The position numbers and the translations under genes are program-made. The notes under the pieces are model-generated. The model ran no database searches. It had not been told where the DNA came from and was given only the letters and a program-made list of their open reading frames with translations. Below are positions 32,405 through 45,725 of a stretch of DNA of 64,000 bases, piece after piece (within the stretch, counting starts at the first letter, position 1; the number at the start of each line of letters is the position of its first letter). Origin of the DNA: Hypericum androsaemum (lineage: Eukaryota; Streptophyta; Magnoliopsida; Malpighiales; Hypericaceae); contig OZ023182.1 in assembly GCA_963995505.1 (NCBI GenBank), positions 11,152,707 to 11,216,706 on the forward strand. Reading direction: 5' to 3'.

Positions 32405-33905
32405 GGAATAGAGGTAGAGGGACATAAGGTGGTGGAGGAATATATGGTTCATCATCCTCGTCGACACTCCTCACTGTGATGGCCATCACTTGTCCTCGCA
32501 GGTTCGACTCCGTGTTGCTGGGTAGAGCACCTATTTCCCTTTGAGTGTTTGCTGCAGCCAAATTTCTGAGTTCAATCTCTATCTTCTTGAGTTGTGTAGC
32601 CTGCCCTTTTAGGTATGTCTCAAACTCTTGTTGATGTGCCTCACAACGATCCATCTATTGCATAGTTATAGTTTATTGTTAGATGGATTGCTGGACTACC
32701 CCTACCAATTGGTCAATCTTGGAGAAGATGTTAACTTGGTCTCCCACTAATTGATCAATCTTCTCACCCATTTATTTGATTTGATCTGCTAAATATGGCT
32801 TTCTGGGTTCTTGCTGAGCACCAGTGTTGTTTGTCTGCTGGTCAAATCGAGAGAAATTTGGCTGAGCATTAGTTTGCTTTGAGTAGCCCATTCCTGGTGG
32901 TGTTCTATCAGCAATGGCCTGAATCTCTTCCAACATTAGACAGTCAGTTGTGGGATATGCTCCTTTGCAAAGCTGACAAGTGTCTTGCACCACAGCTGCA
33001 TATTCTTTGTCCTTGTCAAATTTTTAAGTCTTTTGGTGACTGCTTCTATTTGAGCTTCGAGCTTCATGTTGGCATTCATTTCGAGTACTCTTTGGATTGC
33101 TTCCTTACGTAGTTGTCTAGCACGTTCTTTTGGTCACATAATATTAACTTTAGCCATCTCTTCCATTAAGCGAGTAGCTTCATCAACAGTCTTCCCCAAG
33201 AACACCCCTTGAGAAGAGGCATTAATATGATCACGGGACGGGCCATCTAACCCATTGTAAAAGATTTTCATGAGGTTGTCCTAAGTTATGCCATGTTGAG
33301 GGAAGGCACTTTGAAGATCTGTGAACCGTCTCCAAGCTTCATAGATGCTCTCCCCATCTTCTTGCACAAATGTGTTGATTTCTTGCAAGAGTTTTGCTGT
33401 CTTAGCCATAGAAAAGAACTTCCGTTGGAAAGCATGGGCCAGATCATTCCAACTCTGAATCATCTCTCCTTTCAACTTGTTGTACCAGATGCGAGCTCGA
33501 TCTTTTAGAAAAAAGTGAAAGAGACGCAGCTTCAAGACATCATCATTGACATTTTGAAAATTCATGATGTTGCAGATATCTTCAAAGCGAGAAAGATGGT
33601 CTCGAGGGTCTTCGCTAGGCAAGCCGCCAAATTGGACCGAGTTTTGCAATATTTTGATGATGGATCCTGGAATCTGGAAAGAGGTGGGACCTTCAAGTGG
33701 TTGTTGTAAACCATTAGGATTCACATTCCATGTAGGAACAGATGATTCCAACATCGTCCTTCTTTGCGGAATCTTCCTGATTGTGTGCCATTGCTTTGGC
33801 TTGGTCTCTCTTCTCACGCTGAATTATCCTTTCGAGTGCTCCGATGTCAACCTCAAGCACAGAATTTGTGTCAAGGTCTAGTCCTTCACTCCGGGTTCTT
33901 GGCAT
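32405..33905 (-). pseudogene. Gypsy (Athila-like) gag, degenerate
   Basis: Minus strand, from the start MPRTRSEG at about 33905. The frame 33817-33281 holds the retrotransposon gag core: a FQIPGSIIKILQNSVQFGGLPSEDP block (in parts), FLKDRARIWYNKLKGEMIQSW, and a FVQEDGESIYEAWRRFTDL block (in parts). Further pieces follow in other frames: a MEEMAKVNIM-like stretch near 33170, CQLCKG with PTTDC near 32980-32950, and an NLAAANTQREIGALPSNTE stretch near 32580-32520. Frameshifts break it into at least four parts. It is cut at 32404 by the LTR fragment. Confidence 0.8.
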
Positions 33906-35533
33906 GCACTAGAGAATTCTGAAAAAGAGAGCACACGAAATCTGCAAGTTTGCTACACAAAACCAATTACTTTTGCTTTTGATATACGCAAAATTGTGAA
34001 CAATTAAATGCACAAACAAATAATATAGTAGAAAGTAAGGTTCTTCAACTGAGGGTTGGAACACAAAATCAAAATAATTAATTATGTGAAGCGGGAAAAT
34101 TAAAGGTTTATAAGGTTATGAAAGGTTGCAAGTAAATAAACGAAATCAAAAATGCAAATAAAAGAGTTGTAAATTCAATGAAGATAAACGAGCACGATAC
34201 CCTTATGAATTAATTACCTATATCGAGATTATGGTTCTTATTAAGCTCTAACTAGTACCCGGAGTGTTCTAATGTACCGTCCTAACACTTTCGCTCATTA
34301 GAAAGATAAAATCAAACTAGCAAGACCTAGGTTACTAATTAATGCTTTCGCTCACCAATTAGACCTAGAACTAGACTAATCTAATTATGAAGATCGCTCC
34401 TAACAGATTATTCTCACGATATTAAGACGTCTCATTAATACCTAAGAACATGTCAATTGGTTTATCCATCAACTTGAGTACCTCTCGGTCCACTCTTATC
34501 AATTATAATCGTAACCTAAGTGATCAAGTTAGGCTAAGCATTAAGTTCACTAATTAATAACTAATACTTAAGATATTCGAACCATAAATCAACAGAGACA
34601 ATTAATCACATATTAGGGCATCGCACTGTAAAGAAATCTACTCGCTAAGCATGGCAACAACGTAAGAGAAATCAATGGAAAATATCATAACGATAAGTAT
34701 AAGTAAAGGGAAGGAGGGGGCTTAGTCGTTCGAGCAGTCCTCGCCAATCTCCTCCACGAAGCTGAACGAAATTCTAACTTTATTGATCCCTAAAAGCTAT
34801 CTCAATGTTGCAGTAGAAAGTATGAATAAAACCTAAGAGACTAAGGCCTATATATAGCCAAAAGTCCAACACAAAAATAGGAAAACCTATAGGAGGTTTA
34901 ACCTAAACTAGAAGTCTTTCATGCCAAGTAATGAGTAAAATAATATAATTATAGTCCTAAGGCCGAAACAGGAGGCCAAGAGTCGAATACTTCCTAAATG
35001 AGTCAAATTCCAAACTAAATACGAAGTCTGAAATAAGCTGGTATCGGACAACTTGCGGCTGCTAGTTGACTTACAGTCATTAGTTGAGTCTTCAATCAAC
35101 ATTCTGTGTCCCCTCACTAGCGGTCGCTAGTTGACTAGCGACGGGGAGTCCTCCTAGCTTTCTGCTCCATCTGCCTCGTCATATCTTTGTATTTTTGATT
35201 TTTGGCCCTTTTCGGCTCTGAATTTGGTCTTGGCTATAAATAAGAAAATGTAGATCTCTCTTCATGCTTTCCAACGGTATCTCATTTGATATAATCGAAC
35301 ATTCAAACCGGAAGTTATAGCTCTTGCAATATAGTCTCTTAAAATCACCCCTCCAACGGCCTTCATTGAGCTCCATTTCCTATCACAAAACATAATAAAG
35401 GATAGAAGTATACTCCATGAAACAAATACATGAAAATGACATAAGACTTAATGGGACAAGATAGAAATGAATAAAAATACGACTAAACACATATGAAACA
35501 CATAACAAAATATGAGCATTTACACACTCATCA
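33906..35533 (-). repeat. Athila-like LTR and leader (minus strand)
   Basis: The outer end reads TGATGAGTG on the minus strand (cactcatca at 35525-35533), as in the LTRs starting at 12740 and 44093. It lies upstream of the gag at 32405-33905, so it is the 5' LTR plus leader of that element. The LTR/leader boundary and primer site could not be placed. Small frames such as 34908-35117 are not credible genes. Confidence 0.55.
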
Positions 35534-35544
35534 ATGCTCATTGA

Positions 35545-36610
35545 GATTTTCTAGCTATCATGAATTATTTTGGACTTAGAGCTAACATCAAATAGAGTTA
35601 AAGGCTATCTTCTCAATAGAGAATTGGATGAAGAAATCTATATGGTTCAACCGAAGGGTTACATCCAAATAGGCTGCAAACATAGAGTTTACAAGATCAT
35701 TGAATTTGATTAGTGGCCTTAAGCAGTCTTCAAGACAATAGTATAGTCGTCTTTTCATAATGAGATCATGTTGTATGTTTTCAAAATGATTGATGAGATC
35801 CATAACGTCTAACTTAAATGCTCTGAAATTTTTTTGTCATTATACATTGCATGTAGATGACTTATTAATAGTTCGAAGACTTAGAATATCTTAATGAGCT
35901 CAAAGTTTGGTTTATGTCCAACTTTGAAATTAAGGAACTGAGAGACTGATTACATACTCGGAGTTAAGATTTTGAGGAATCGTTCGAGTTCAACGATTTA
36001 AATGTGATGATAGCAATCTCTAGTATGCCTGAGTAGTTAAAAGGTCATATTGCAATAAAGACTTATGTCCAAAAATACCTCATTAAATAAAGGATATAAT
36101 GGATGTCCATTATACAAATGCTATGGATTGTCTCAATCCAAGTATAGCACATTGACAAGTGTCAAAGAAATTATAGAATACTTGAACACGAGTGCAGAAT
36201 ACTCATTGATGTTTTCAAGGTCAAGACCTGATATTGAGGGGTTATGCTCATAACGAATGGGCATGAAATATGGACAAGTGAAAATTTGTAATGGGGTATG
36301 TTTTTCTTGCTAGGAGATGTGCTATTTTGTTGAGTAGCATAAAACAGACTTGTGTCTGTCTCCCTGTCAACTATGAAGGCTTAATGAATAACTTTCACAA
36401 TTGCTATGCAAGAGAAGGTATGGTTGAAGAGAGTCTTAAATTATTTTATCCCTACCCACCTCAGAAGAATGAGTGAGAATATTTTGTAATATGGTTTTGT
36501 GTAAAGAAATGAGCAAAACATATATCTATAAGAGATATAGTATCATATCCAATGACTAAGTGTGTACCCAAAGATGTGTTCGAAAAATATGTCAGGTCTC
36601 AGGATTTGTG
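35545..36610 (+). pseudogene. Copia copy B reverse transcriptase / RNase H, highly degenerate
   Basis: Plus strand. The pieces follow copies A and C in order: FLNRELDEEIYMVQPKGYIQ near 35600-35670, a VDD remnant (HVDDLLIV) near 35850-35870, EYLNTSAEYSLMF near 36175-36215, GYVFLARRCAILLSS near 36294-36335, and a DPMTK-like remnant (SYPMTKCVPKDVFEKYV) near 36540-36595. Stops and frameshifts are frequent, so this is the oldest of the three copies. Confidence 0.75.
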
Positions 36611-37698
36611 AAAGGTGGTATTTTTTGCTCATATCATGAGCATTAAATTTGTCATTCAATAAAATTGATATTATTTTGGTAATACAATTATGAATGTTAT
36701 TTTGAGTAACATTTACTAATGTATGTCAGACAGAGAAGTAGCCCACTCACACGGGTGTTTACCTCAGTGGGAGTCAATGTGTTGATTCTTGATTGAGATG
36801 AGGCAATTTTAGAACATGAATAAATATTGAGTGCATGTTCTAAATATAAATGCCATCTTGCTTAACTACAAGAGATGATCTCGTTAAAGTACAAGATTAT
36901 GAATAAATGCAAGTAATAGATACTGCATTAAATAAGTTTGGGAACTTATATGATTATTTAGAATCTAATGGTAAAAAGTAAGTAAAACTTACCATAATTC
37001 TGTCTCGATAGCTTGGAGAAGTCTTTGGAAAGACTAAAGCCATTGTTCGTAAATATCAAGGCCGATGCTCTAGTATGGTGTTATCTGTAAAAGACATGCG
37101 CTCCTTTTCGGAAGAATGAACACCATAACACATGGATCGTGTTTTATGTGCTTTACGACCAATGGATGGGAAATCAATATCTTACTAAGTGATTTCAATT
37201 TCCTTAGTGTGAGACCAATTCTAAAAACTATGGCTTCCGAAATTCTACCCTTAAGATCCTAAACATATTTTGGAAGTATGATTTAGTGGTGCTAGCTTGA
37301 AAAGTCTTTAAAAGGTCATGGTTAGAATCGACATGGCAGGGCTGACTGGAAAAACAGGCGATGAAAGGAATATTGTTAAGGGAGAAGATTTTCTACCGAT
37401 CACATTCTCGAAGCTTTGTGGTTCACCGATATATCTATTATGTTGTGAGCAACACAATAGTGATCACGAATAGATTATTTCAGAAATCACATATTGAAAT
37501 AAAGAATGTGAGATAAGACCTAGGGTAAGGCATACTTTACGTAATGGAGGTAATCGAGAAGTTATCATTCAAGTGGCCATTATATGCTCTTGAGTTTAGC
37601 CAAGTGTACTCGATGTATGCTGGTCGCATGATAGCTATCTGCCGAATACGAAATGAGAAAAAATATTGATTAATGATCAATCATGTGTGAGTGGGAGA
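36611..37698 (+). other. Conserved 3' non-coding segment of copia copy B with PPT
   Basis: Counterpart of 7539-8619 (copy A) and 50170-51111 (copy C), in the opposite orientation. The PPT (gtgtgagtgggaga) lies at 37685-37698. The second purine motif, cctcagtgggagtc, lies at 36762-36775, preceded by cccactcacacggg, which can pair with it. Confidence 0.65.
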
Positions 37699-38190
37699 TG
37701 TTGGTTTTAACACATCAGTTATCAACATGGGGACATGAGGTGGACAGAGAGTTGATATCAACTTGCCACATAACCCAGGGGTGGTTCTATGACCACGTGT
37801 ACTTCTTGTTAGTGACTGGCCTCATTAATAGAAGGAGGTGGTATTTAGTTTTTTGCTGGAGGCGAAAAAAATGAGAGACACAGTGATAAATGAAAACACT
37901 CGTGAAAGAGACCAAAAAGTGTTCCACACACCGGAATGATAGATTCAACCGCAAGTGATCAAAGGGGACTTGATGTTGCGATTTCTCTTGATTCGACTTT
38001 GAGGTATTTAGTTCGTGAAAATTATTCTTGCTTCGATTGTTCGTAGGCAAGAACCGAATGGTGACAAATCTCGTTACAATCCAAAAAATTACGCTTCAAC
38101 AAGTAAGTATATCTACGTTTAAATGAATTCGTTCATTTATTAATCTAAGGTTGATGATTATATGTTTAAGAACTATAATTATAGAAAACC
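37699..38190 (+). repeat. 3' LTR of copia copy B
   Basis: Begins TGTTGGTTTTAAC right after the PPT. Its cttcaacaagtaagta segment (38095-38110) matches the last 110 bp of LTR C (copy C) and resembles that of copy A. The 3' end is placed by this comparison at about 38190 and is approximate. The 5' half of the element and the other LTR are missing. Confidence 0.6.
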
Positions 38191-40610
38191 TTCAATTGGA
38201 ATAAAGTTTCTGCTTGATTTGATTTATTCTGTCCATCCTTAATTGTTCGGTTCTGATTATGAGTTTAATGTTCTATACGATTTTTGGTTTTAGTATGATT
38301 TCTGACTTCTCTATTTTTGATTTTGGATATCAGTATGGTTGTGTTTGATTTCTGTCTCTATTGTGACATGAGGGATCGTTCCACGCCTTCTGGGACCCAT
38401 AGTTAACACACACCATGTAAAAGGGTTACCAGGTAATCTAAGGTGTGTGTAATCGAATGGACGGGGAGCGTGAGAATTGTCTGGACTCGTGGTGAGGATA
38501 CTCTTTCATCTTCTAGGCCAACCTTGCAGGAACGGAAGGGTATTTATCTGTGGCCCGCGAGAATTCCGTCACTATTTTTGTTGACTCTGGAGTTTTGTTC
38601 TAATTTAAGGTACATTGATTCTATATATAATTCTTGATTTTTTCTGTGATTATTTTTGTTAATCGTTGTTCCACTTACTGAATTTAGTAACTCGCCACAA
38701 GTCATATGTGTTTCAGATCACACATGTGGGGTAACAGATCAAGAATAAATATCGTAGAGAGTGGAGCATTAATGCATCGACACGTTCTTTCATTTGAATA
38801 AGCAACGTCATTTTATTGTTTCTAAGACTTAATATTCGGAGTTCTTATTGTTTGAATTTCTTTATTTATTTAAATATTAAATATTTCGATTTCATATTAT
38901 AATAAAGTCTGATATCGAATAAGAAATTTATATCTCATGGCAGTTGTCATACTTCTTTTCGAGACTTGACAATGTGATAGATGAATTGTGAAAAATTGAG
39001 TAAAATCCAAAAAATTTCACCAAAGTCCATATCGAATCTAAATTAAAGCAAATTTGATATGTATTAGGTATCGATTTCATGAGAGCGAGGATTTTGTATT
39101 CAGGAATATGTCGTTTTCAGTCATTGAAATTAACCAACCAAAAGAACTGGTCCAGGTCATTACCAGACACTTGCCCAATTATTTTAATTACTACGACGAG
39201 TAGGTTAGACCACGTGATCCAAATATGAACTCAACGTCTCCAATGTGAAATCAAATGTAGACACGTAATTAAACATATGAAATTTCATTTGTCCCACGTT
39301 GAAGTTTCCTTTTTTTCATAGTTATGAAGCATAGTAGAAATAGCATAATTTAAACGTAATTGGGATTTTAATTTCATACAGGATAATTAATCGACGCGGA
39401 AATTTCGAACGGCGAAGGGATGTCAATCAACATAATAAGGTTTTCTCAAAAAAATCAACATAATAAGGACCTTGATTAGTTTCATAGTTGATACTCTAGT
39501 TTTTTATCGTCTTATATTTAAACCACATTATACCGACTAATACAGATAAATATTTTAATGATGACAATAATTTTTTATAAGTATTTAACACTTATGCTCT
39601 TTTATCAATAATTTAAACTCGAAAGATTCTAGTTAAAATAATATGTTTAATATTTGATCTAAATACTTGATAATTATTTTAAAGTTATCTATAGTTTTTA
39701 TTCGTAATTTAATACCATGTTGGTCGATTATCTATTTCACTACGAGTCCATGTGCCACCAGCTATAAAAATATCTCTCTCTAGTATATTATTAGGTACTC
39801 ATACAGAATATACAGTAGACATTTGGAACCTCCTTGAAAAGTCAATCCAATTGAATTTCAGGTCGTTGTCTGCGCCATAAGGTTGGACCTGGTCGTTCGA
39901 TCTTATGTGTACACACAGGTCCAAGTACGTTTTTAGGACATTTCAAAAAAATTCTCGGTCGTCCCTCAAAAAAATTTGGTCCCTTAAAAAAGGATTTTTA
40001 TTAGTCAGTAGTTTTAAATCGTTCAAACCAAGTACCATATCCCTTGTTACTACTAGTTTTAACCAGAGAAAATGAAACGAAAACCATGTCCTGGGAAAAT
40101 TTTGGTCTTATATATTCAATAGTTATGATTTTACCAAATTGCAATTTTGTAGTAGGCTCTATATAGAGAAATCAATAATTTAAATATTAAAAGTTGATAT
40201 ACAAAAGCTACCGTAAAATTACTTCATAATCGGGAAACGGCAGGTCCACGATGATGTGCAGTTAAAAATTTAAAATCAAGCACATCATCTCTGAGTCGGA
40301 TTATCCTATTATGATTCAGTGTGCTTGGAAATTTTTTGAACCTTCCAAACTAGTTTGAGCTAATCTTATATCCATGTTACTGGATTTGGGCTTCACCAGA
40401 CAAAATCAGAACGGACTTAATTCACAAATGGACCGGTGACAACCTCGTAGTTCATTAGACAATTAAAGGACAAAAATTAAAAGGTGGAGTGCGTAGTAGG
40501 AGAGTACGGGCACGCATTTGGTTGGAACACACGACGCGTACTTTGCCAACGACAATGGGGCTACATGCCCTCGTTTTGTGTTATTTTTTTTACTTTTTTA
40601 TTTTAAACTT
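38191..40610. other. Unassigned intergenic region
   Basis: About 2.4 kb. The part up to about 38800 may be LTR-derived (a ggggtaaca, TTGTTCG-type composition), but I cannot place ends. The remainder is AT-rich with no element ends, tandem repeats or gene motifs seen. Confidence 0.4.
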
Positions 40611-40614
40611 TATT

Positions 40615-42060
40615 TTATAATTAGTATATTGGTATATCAAGTAAAACGAATTAGTACACCATAGTAAATCGAATTGGTATATCATAGTGAATCAAATTGG
40701 TATATTATTTTTATAATTTTTTATTATAGATAGTTTTAAATATTATCAAATTGGGTACATTATTTGACATAACCGGGTATACCATTTGACATAACCGCGC
40801 ATAACGTTTGAACATATTTTTTTATTAAATTAATCTGAAAAAAATCACAATTAATATTGTGAAATTAATTGTTTAATACGATATACCTAAACGGGTATAC
40901 CATTTAACATAATCAAGTATACCACTTGACATAACCCGGGCATACCATTTGAACATATCTTCGATTAAATTCATCTGAAAAAAATTATAATTAATATTAT
41001 CAAATTAATAATTATTTAAGACGACATACAATTTGACATAACCAGGTATATCATTTGACATAATCAGTCATACCATTTGAACATAACTTTGATTAAATTC
41101 ATCTGAAAAAAATCAAAATGAATATTATCAAATTATTTATTTATCACGATATACTATTTCACATAATTGGGCATACCATTTAACATAATCGAGTATACCA
41201 TTCGACATAACTGGGCATATCATTTGAACATATCTTCGATTAAATTCATCTAAAAAATTATAATTAATATTATCAAATTAATTATTTAACACGACATACA
41301 ATTTGGCTTAACTTTGATTAAATTCATCTGAAAAAAAATCAAAATGAATATTATCAAATTATTTATTTATCACGATATACTATTTCACATAATTGGGCAT
41401 ACCATTTAACATAATCGAGTATACCATTCGACATAACTGGGCATATCATTTGAACATATCTTCGATTAAATTCATCTAAAAAATTACAATTAATATTATC
41501 AAATTAATTATTTAACACGACATACAATTTGGCTTAACTATGTATACCATTTGGCATAACTGGGTATACCATTTAACATAATCGGGCATACCATTTGAAC
41601 ATAATTTTGATTAAATTTATTTAAAAAATCATAATTAATATTATCAAATTAATCATTTAACACGACATTCCATTGACATAACTGGGTATACCATTCGACA
41701 TAACCAGGCATTGAACATATCTTCGATTATCATCTGAAAAAATCACAATTAATATTATCAAATTAATTATTTAACTCGACATACCATTTGACATAACCGG
41801 GTGTACCATTTAACATAACTTGGTGTACCATTTGACATAACTATGTATACCATTTGAATATATCTTCGATTAAATTTATTTGAAAAATCATAATTAATAT
41901 TATCAAATTTATTTATTTAACACGACATACCATTTGACATAACCGGGTATACTATTTGACATAACCACGTATACCACTTTAACATATCTTCGATTAAATT
42001 CATATGAAAAAATTACAAATAATATTAACAAATGGTATGCCTAGACATATCATTCGATAT
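40615..42060. repeat. AT-rich tandem array with 225-bp higher-order repeat
   Basis: About ten repeats of a block gaacatatcttcgattaaat followed by tcatctgaaaaaa, attaatattatcaaatta, then two to four copies of a short unit like ataccatttgacataaccggg. Block spacing varies (about 85-155 bp). Two near-identical stretches (about 41100-41310 and 41325-41535) are offset by 225 bp (gatatactatttc at 41149 and 41374). No open frame. Confidence 0.9.
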
Positions 42061-42870
42061 AATTGGACATACTAACTAATATTTAGATCAACTAATAAGA
42101 AAATTGTTATAACTAGGTTCAAAGTTAAAGTTCCTAATCTTTTTTTTAAACAAGTTAAAGTTCCTAATCGAATCGTTGAAACACATAAGTTGTAAATATG
42201 GGAGGACTTTATCATTTGAGAAAATTAAAAATAGAAAAGAGAACAAAAAAGAGGAAAATGGACGGACAGTCTCCTCACAACACTAGCAAATAATAAACTA
42301 AAATTTCCATAAAACTGCAAGAACTAGATGACCTCACTCGATTGCCCCATCCAAAATCAAGGCGTTGACGAGAAAATCCTGGCTGTTAAAGTGGTAACAT
42401 CAATGGGAGCTGGTGGCGGTGGAGAAGTAGAGGCCAGTGTTTGTGAAGGTGGAGTATCTCAAGCACGGGATGTACGGCCACTGCCGGAGATACCATTCGC
42501 TACCCGTACCGTCGCCGTCGCCATCGCCGTCCTTGGCTGTATTCCGCAAACACAGGAACCGGGCCTAGAGGTCGCAAGATCAAGCTGGTTTTGGTTAGAT
42601 CTAAAACAGATCTATTTTTATTGATTTTAAGAGAGGGTGAAGTGGAACAATCGGAGTCACTAGATAAATGGAAAGTAGGGTCGGGCACCTTTCGTTCACC
42701 TTCCCGACTAGGTAACCTCGTGGGCTTCTTAAGATCGTCAAGGTCCAGGGGTTCTAAAAAGAGCTTGCTACTTTACATCAATCACGAGCCAAAACGGGTA
42801 CTAGAGCTAGTTGCCAAGCTGTCACATATCAAGTTTCATCGTACCCATGCTGTGACACGGATAACTACTC
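42061..42870. other. Unassigned stretch with a GC-rich segment
   Basis: A short direct repeat (aagttaaagttcctaatc, near 42125 and 42155) is followed by a GC-rich segment (about 42330-42600). That segment has overlapping frames on both strands (plus 42328-42624, minus 42500-42688) rich in Gly, Val and Ala and without a known motif. No gene is called. Confidence 0.3.
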
Positions 42871-44093
42871 CCTAGCGATGGCACCTGAAGCCACTAGCCC
42901 TCCTCGGGAAGCTACCCTATAGACTACTAGGATTGGCTTACGGTGTCTGGTGTTCCCATTATGCCGGTTAGTCTAATCCCTAGCCATCCATGGTCACCTG
43001 CCTCGTAGAGTTTAGGTTGAATACCACTAAATCATTTAGTGTGAACATAGCCAAGCTAATGCACCATCGACTATCTAGCTCGGACTAGGCATATTCAGGG
43101 TTAGAAGCATTAAGACCTCCAGTTTATACGCACTCTAAAGACAATTAGCCCATTTCAGTCACCTAGCCAGTGGGACGCACTTAGGGCATCCGACCTTTAA
43201 GGACTCTACTCACTAAGCATAGTAAATATAAAGTAAAGATAGATAGATAATACCATAAATGTCACAAGCAATATAAAAGAGGTAAGGTTATAGGGGCTTA
43301 GCTGCATGTGCTCCCTCAGACCTTCCTCTTTGATCCAGCTTCCAGTATACTTACCCGAGAGAGTAGCCTCTCCTCTAGATAAAATGTCTTATCCCCAAAA
43401 AGTATATATAGGTTAAATGGGAGGGGACTATTTATACAAGTCTTTGCCCCCTTAACCTAAAAAGAAATTTACATTTAAGTGAAAGATCAAATATCTGGTC
43501 AATAATCAAGAGATAATATTCCTTTAAGATCCGGTGATGTGGCAGCTTGTGGTCCCAAAATATGTGTGGCAGCCAAGGGAAACAACTTCGTGGGGAAGTT
43601 GTCTTGAGAAGAAGTCGTTTGACCTAGCATTTTTTAGCATTTCTCCATACGGCCTGAGCTCCGCGCAGACTCCTATAATTCGTACGCTCTTTATCTTACA
43701 TGCTCCATGCTTGAACTGCTCAGGTGTCTCCTGGATCCGCTCGGGCCTCTTATTATTAGCTTCGCTCAGGTCCAAACAGAAGATAACTTTAGACCATGAA
43801 CGACAGCTCGTAGTGCACACTTTATGGTTTTCCATCCTTGCTTTGCTCTTCCTTTGGCTTAGCCTTACCTCCTCCGATCATTGGCTTGGGCTTGACCTCC
43901 TCCGATCTTCCCCGTTCAGCTCTCAAGTCCCCTGATTTCCTCCTTAAAATGCAAAAGACTCCCAAAATTTGCAATTCTAGGTAATGAGTCTAGAATGGGT
44001 GAAAGGATGCAAATCTAAAGCTAAAAAAGACTAAAAACTACCCAGAATGACTCTAAAATGGCCTAGTAAAATGAGTGTTTTAGACACTCATCA
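42870..44093 (-). repeat. 3' LTR of an Athila-like element (minus strand)
   Basis: Begins TGATGAGTG on the minus strand at 44093, directly after the purine tract AGTATAGGGGTG (44094-44106 region). It shows the family pattern, including a TATA-type motif near 43406-43415 (aaaagtatatatagg on the plus strand). The inner end near 42870 is approximate. Confidence 0.55.
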
Positions 44094-45700
44094 CACCCCT
44101 ATACTTAAATATTTGCTTGTCCTCAAGCAAAATCTAATTATTGGTGGCCTAAAAACAACTAAAAATACATTAAGTAGGAACTAGGCAAGCCACAACTGGA
44201 TAATTCACTCACCTAAGCGCAACAAAGTAAAGATACATAGCCCCAGCCTCCTTGGTTGTTTAAACAAGCCATCCTGCAAAGTGGACTATGCTAGAAAGGT
44301 GACCACTCAGAGGTTAGGATGTTTATGGAGATCACATTTAAAAATTGTCAACTACCTATCACTCGCAAATAAGTCGGGGGTCACAAAATGTCCTACGTCC
44401 TACATCAGGGGTGCCTAAAAATTTGTGGGGCTTAGTGATCAAGGGGGCTTTCTTTCCTGGGTTATAATGGGGCTTAAGTATGGGTAAGGATAAATACTTT
44501 TGGAAAGTAGCTAAACCACCAATCTGAGAATATAGCTACAAAAATATTGGCTAACTCTCATCTATTCTAAGCAACCTTACCACCTATTCTAAAGAACTCA
44601 TTCCCAATTTACAACCAATTCCTAGTGACCATTTAGCACAAAGTATTGCCTCCTTCTTCAAGTGCCTTATTGATCTTCAAACTTGCTCTTTTTGGGTTTT
44701 TTCACCACTTTTTCACCTTTTTGTTGATTTTATTCATTTTTCCTTTTTTTCCTTCTTTTTTCTTGATCTTTTCACTTCACACTTTATTTCCCAGTTAGTA
44801 TAACTATACAAGGCAAAGACTTGGCTCTTTGATGTTGGCCTTTACATATTTCTACCATTTTCTCCCATATTTATTCCCAAGCCTATACTTCCAATTTTTT
44901 CCCTTACAATTCTCACCCCAAAGATAGTGTCGTAATACGCACTCGAACTAGATGGTAAACAGGAAGAATAATTAGGATTTTGGCTAAAATTGGTTTCAAA
45001 TTTTATCGATAAAAGGCTCTAGGCTCAAAGGGTTTAAGTAATGGTAAAAAGGATTTTAAGCTCTAAGGCTCTTGGCTTTTGTCACTCAAAAATTATCCCT
45101 TTCCTCCTACTAGCACCCACAATATTCTAAGCTATTCCTAGTACTAGCAGGACACACCGATTACTGGAAACTTAAATGTACCTCATGAATAAATGGGGAT
45201 GGTTATCCCCTCCTTCCGTTAAAATTCTCATGAGGTCACTCATCAATCTTTCTAGACTAATCTACCTACGGGGATAATAAGCCCAAATAGCCGAGGGTTC
45301 AGTTTCTATACATACCTACTTGTGGAACCCTAGGCTTGATTCCTATTAGATGTTGGGTTTTGCTCTAAATAGAGAAACCAAAAATTTTAAGGGTGGTCCA
45401 AAGTCAAAAAAGTTTTTGACTAATACCTACTTATGCATAAAAGACACACAATTGATTCCTACATGGAACCACCCCCACACTTAAGAGACACATTGTCCCC
45501 ATTGTGGAGGGTGAGTCAAATGACTCATGAACCAAAGCCAAATCTATGAATAAGCATAAAATTATAGACACATATAGTCAAATATATAGAAGAAAAAACT
45601 CGCAGCGACGCCTCTGTGGCATTCAATAATTAAACAGTCAAAATATAGCTAACAGTTCAAGAAATTCAGGGTAATAAGACATTCCTTATGCTCTTTTCAA
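44094..45700 (-). other. 3' internal non-coding region and PPT of the Athila-like element
   Basis: About 1.6 kb with no open frame of note. Directly by the LTR are the PPT and the motif ttgcttgaggacaagcaaa (minus strand), as at 12708-12726. Length and position fit the long 3' region of Athila elements. Confidence 0.5.
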
Positions 45701-45725
45701 AGTTGGAGGTCAGCCGAAATAGGTT

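Noticed and set aside
42328..42624. 98-codon plus-strand frame considered as a gene
   Set aside because: No motif, overlapping frame on the other strand, no promoter features; left as an unassigned GC-rich segment.
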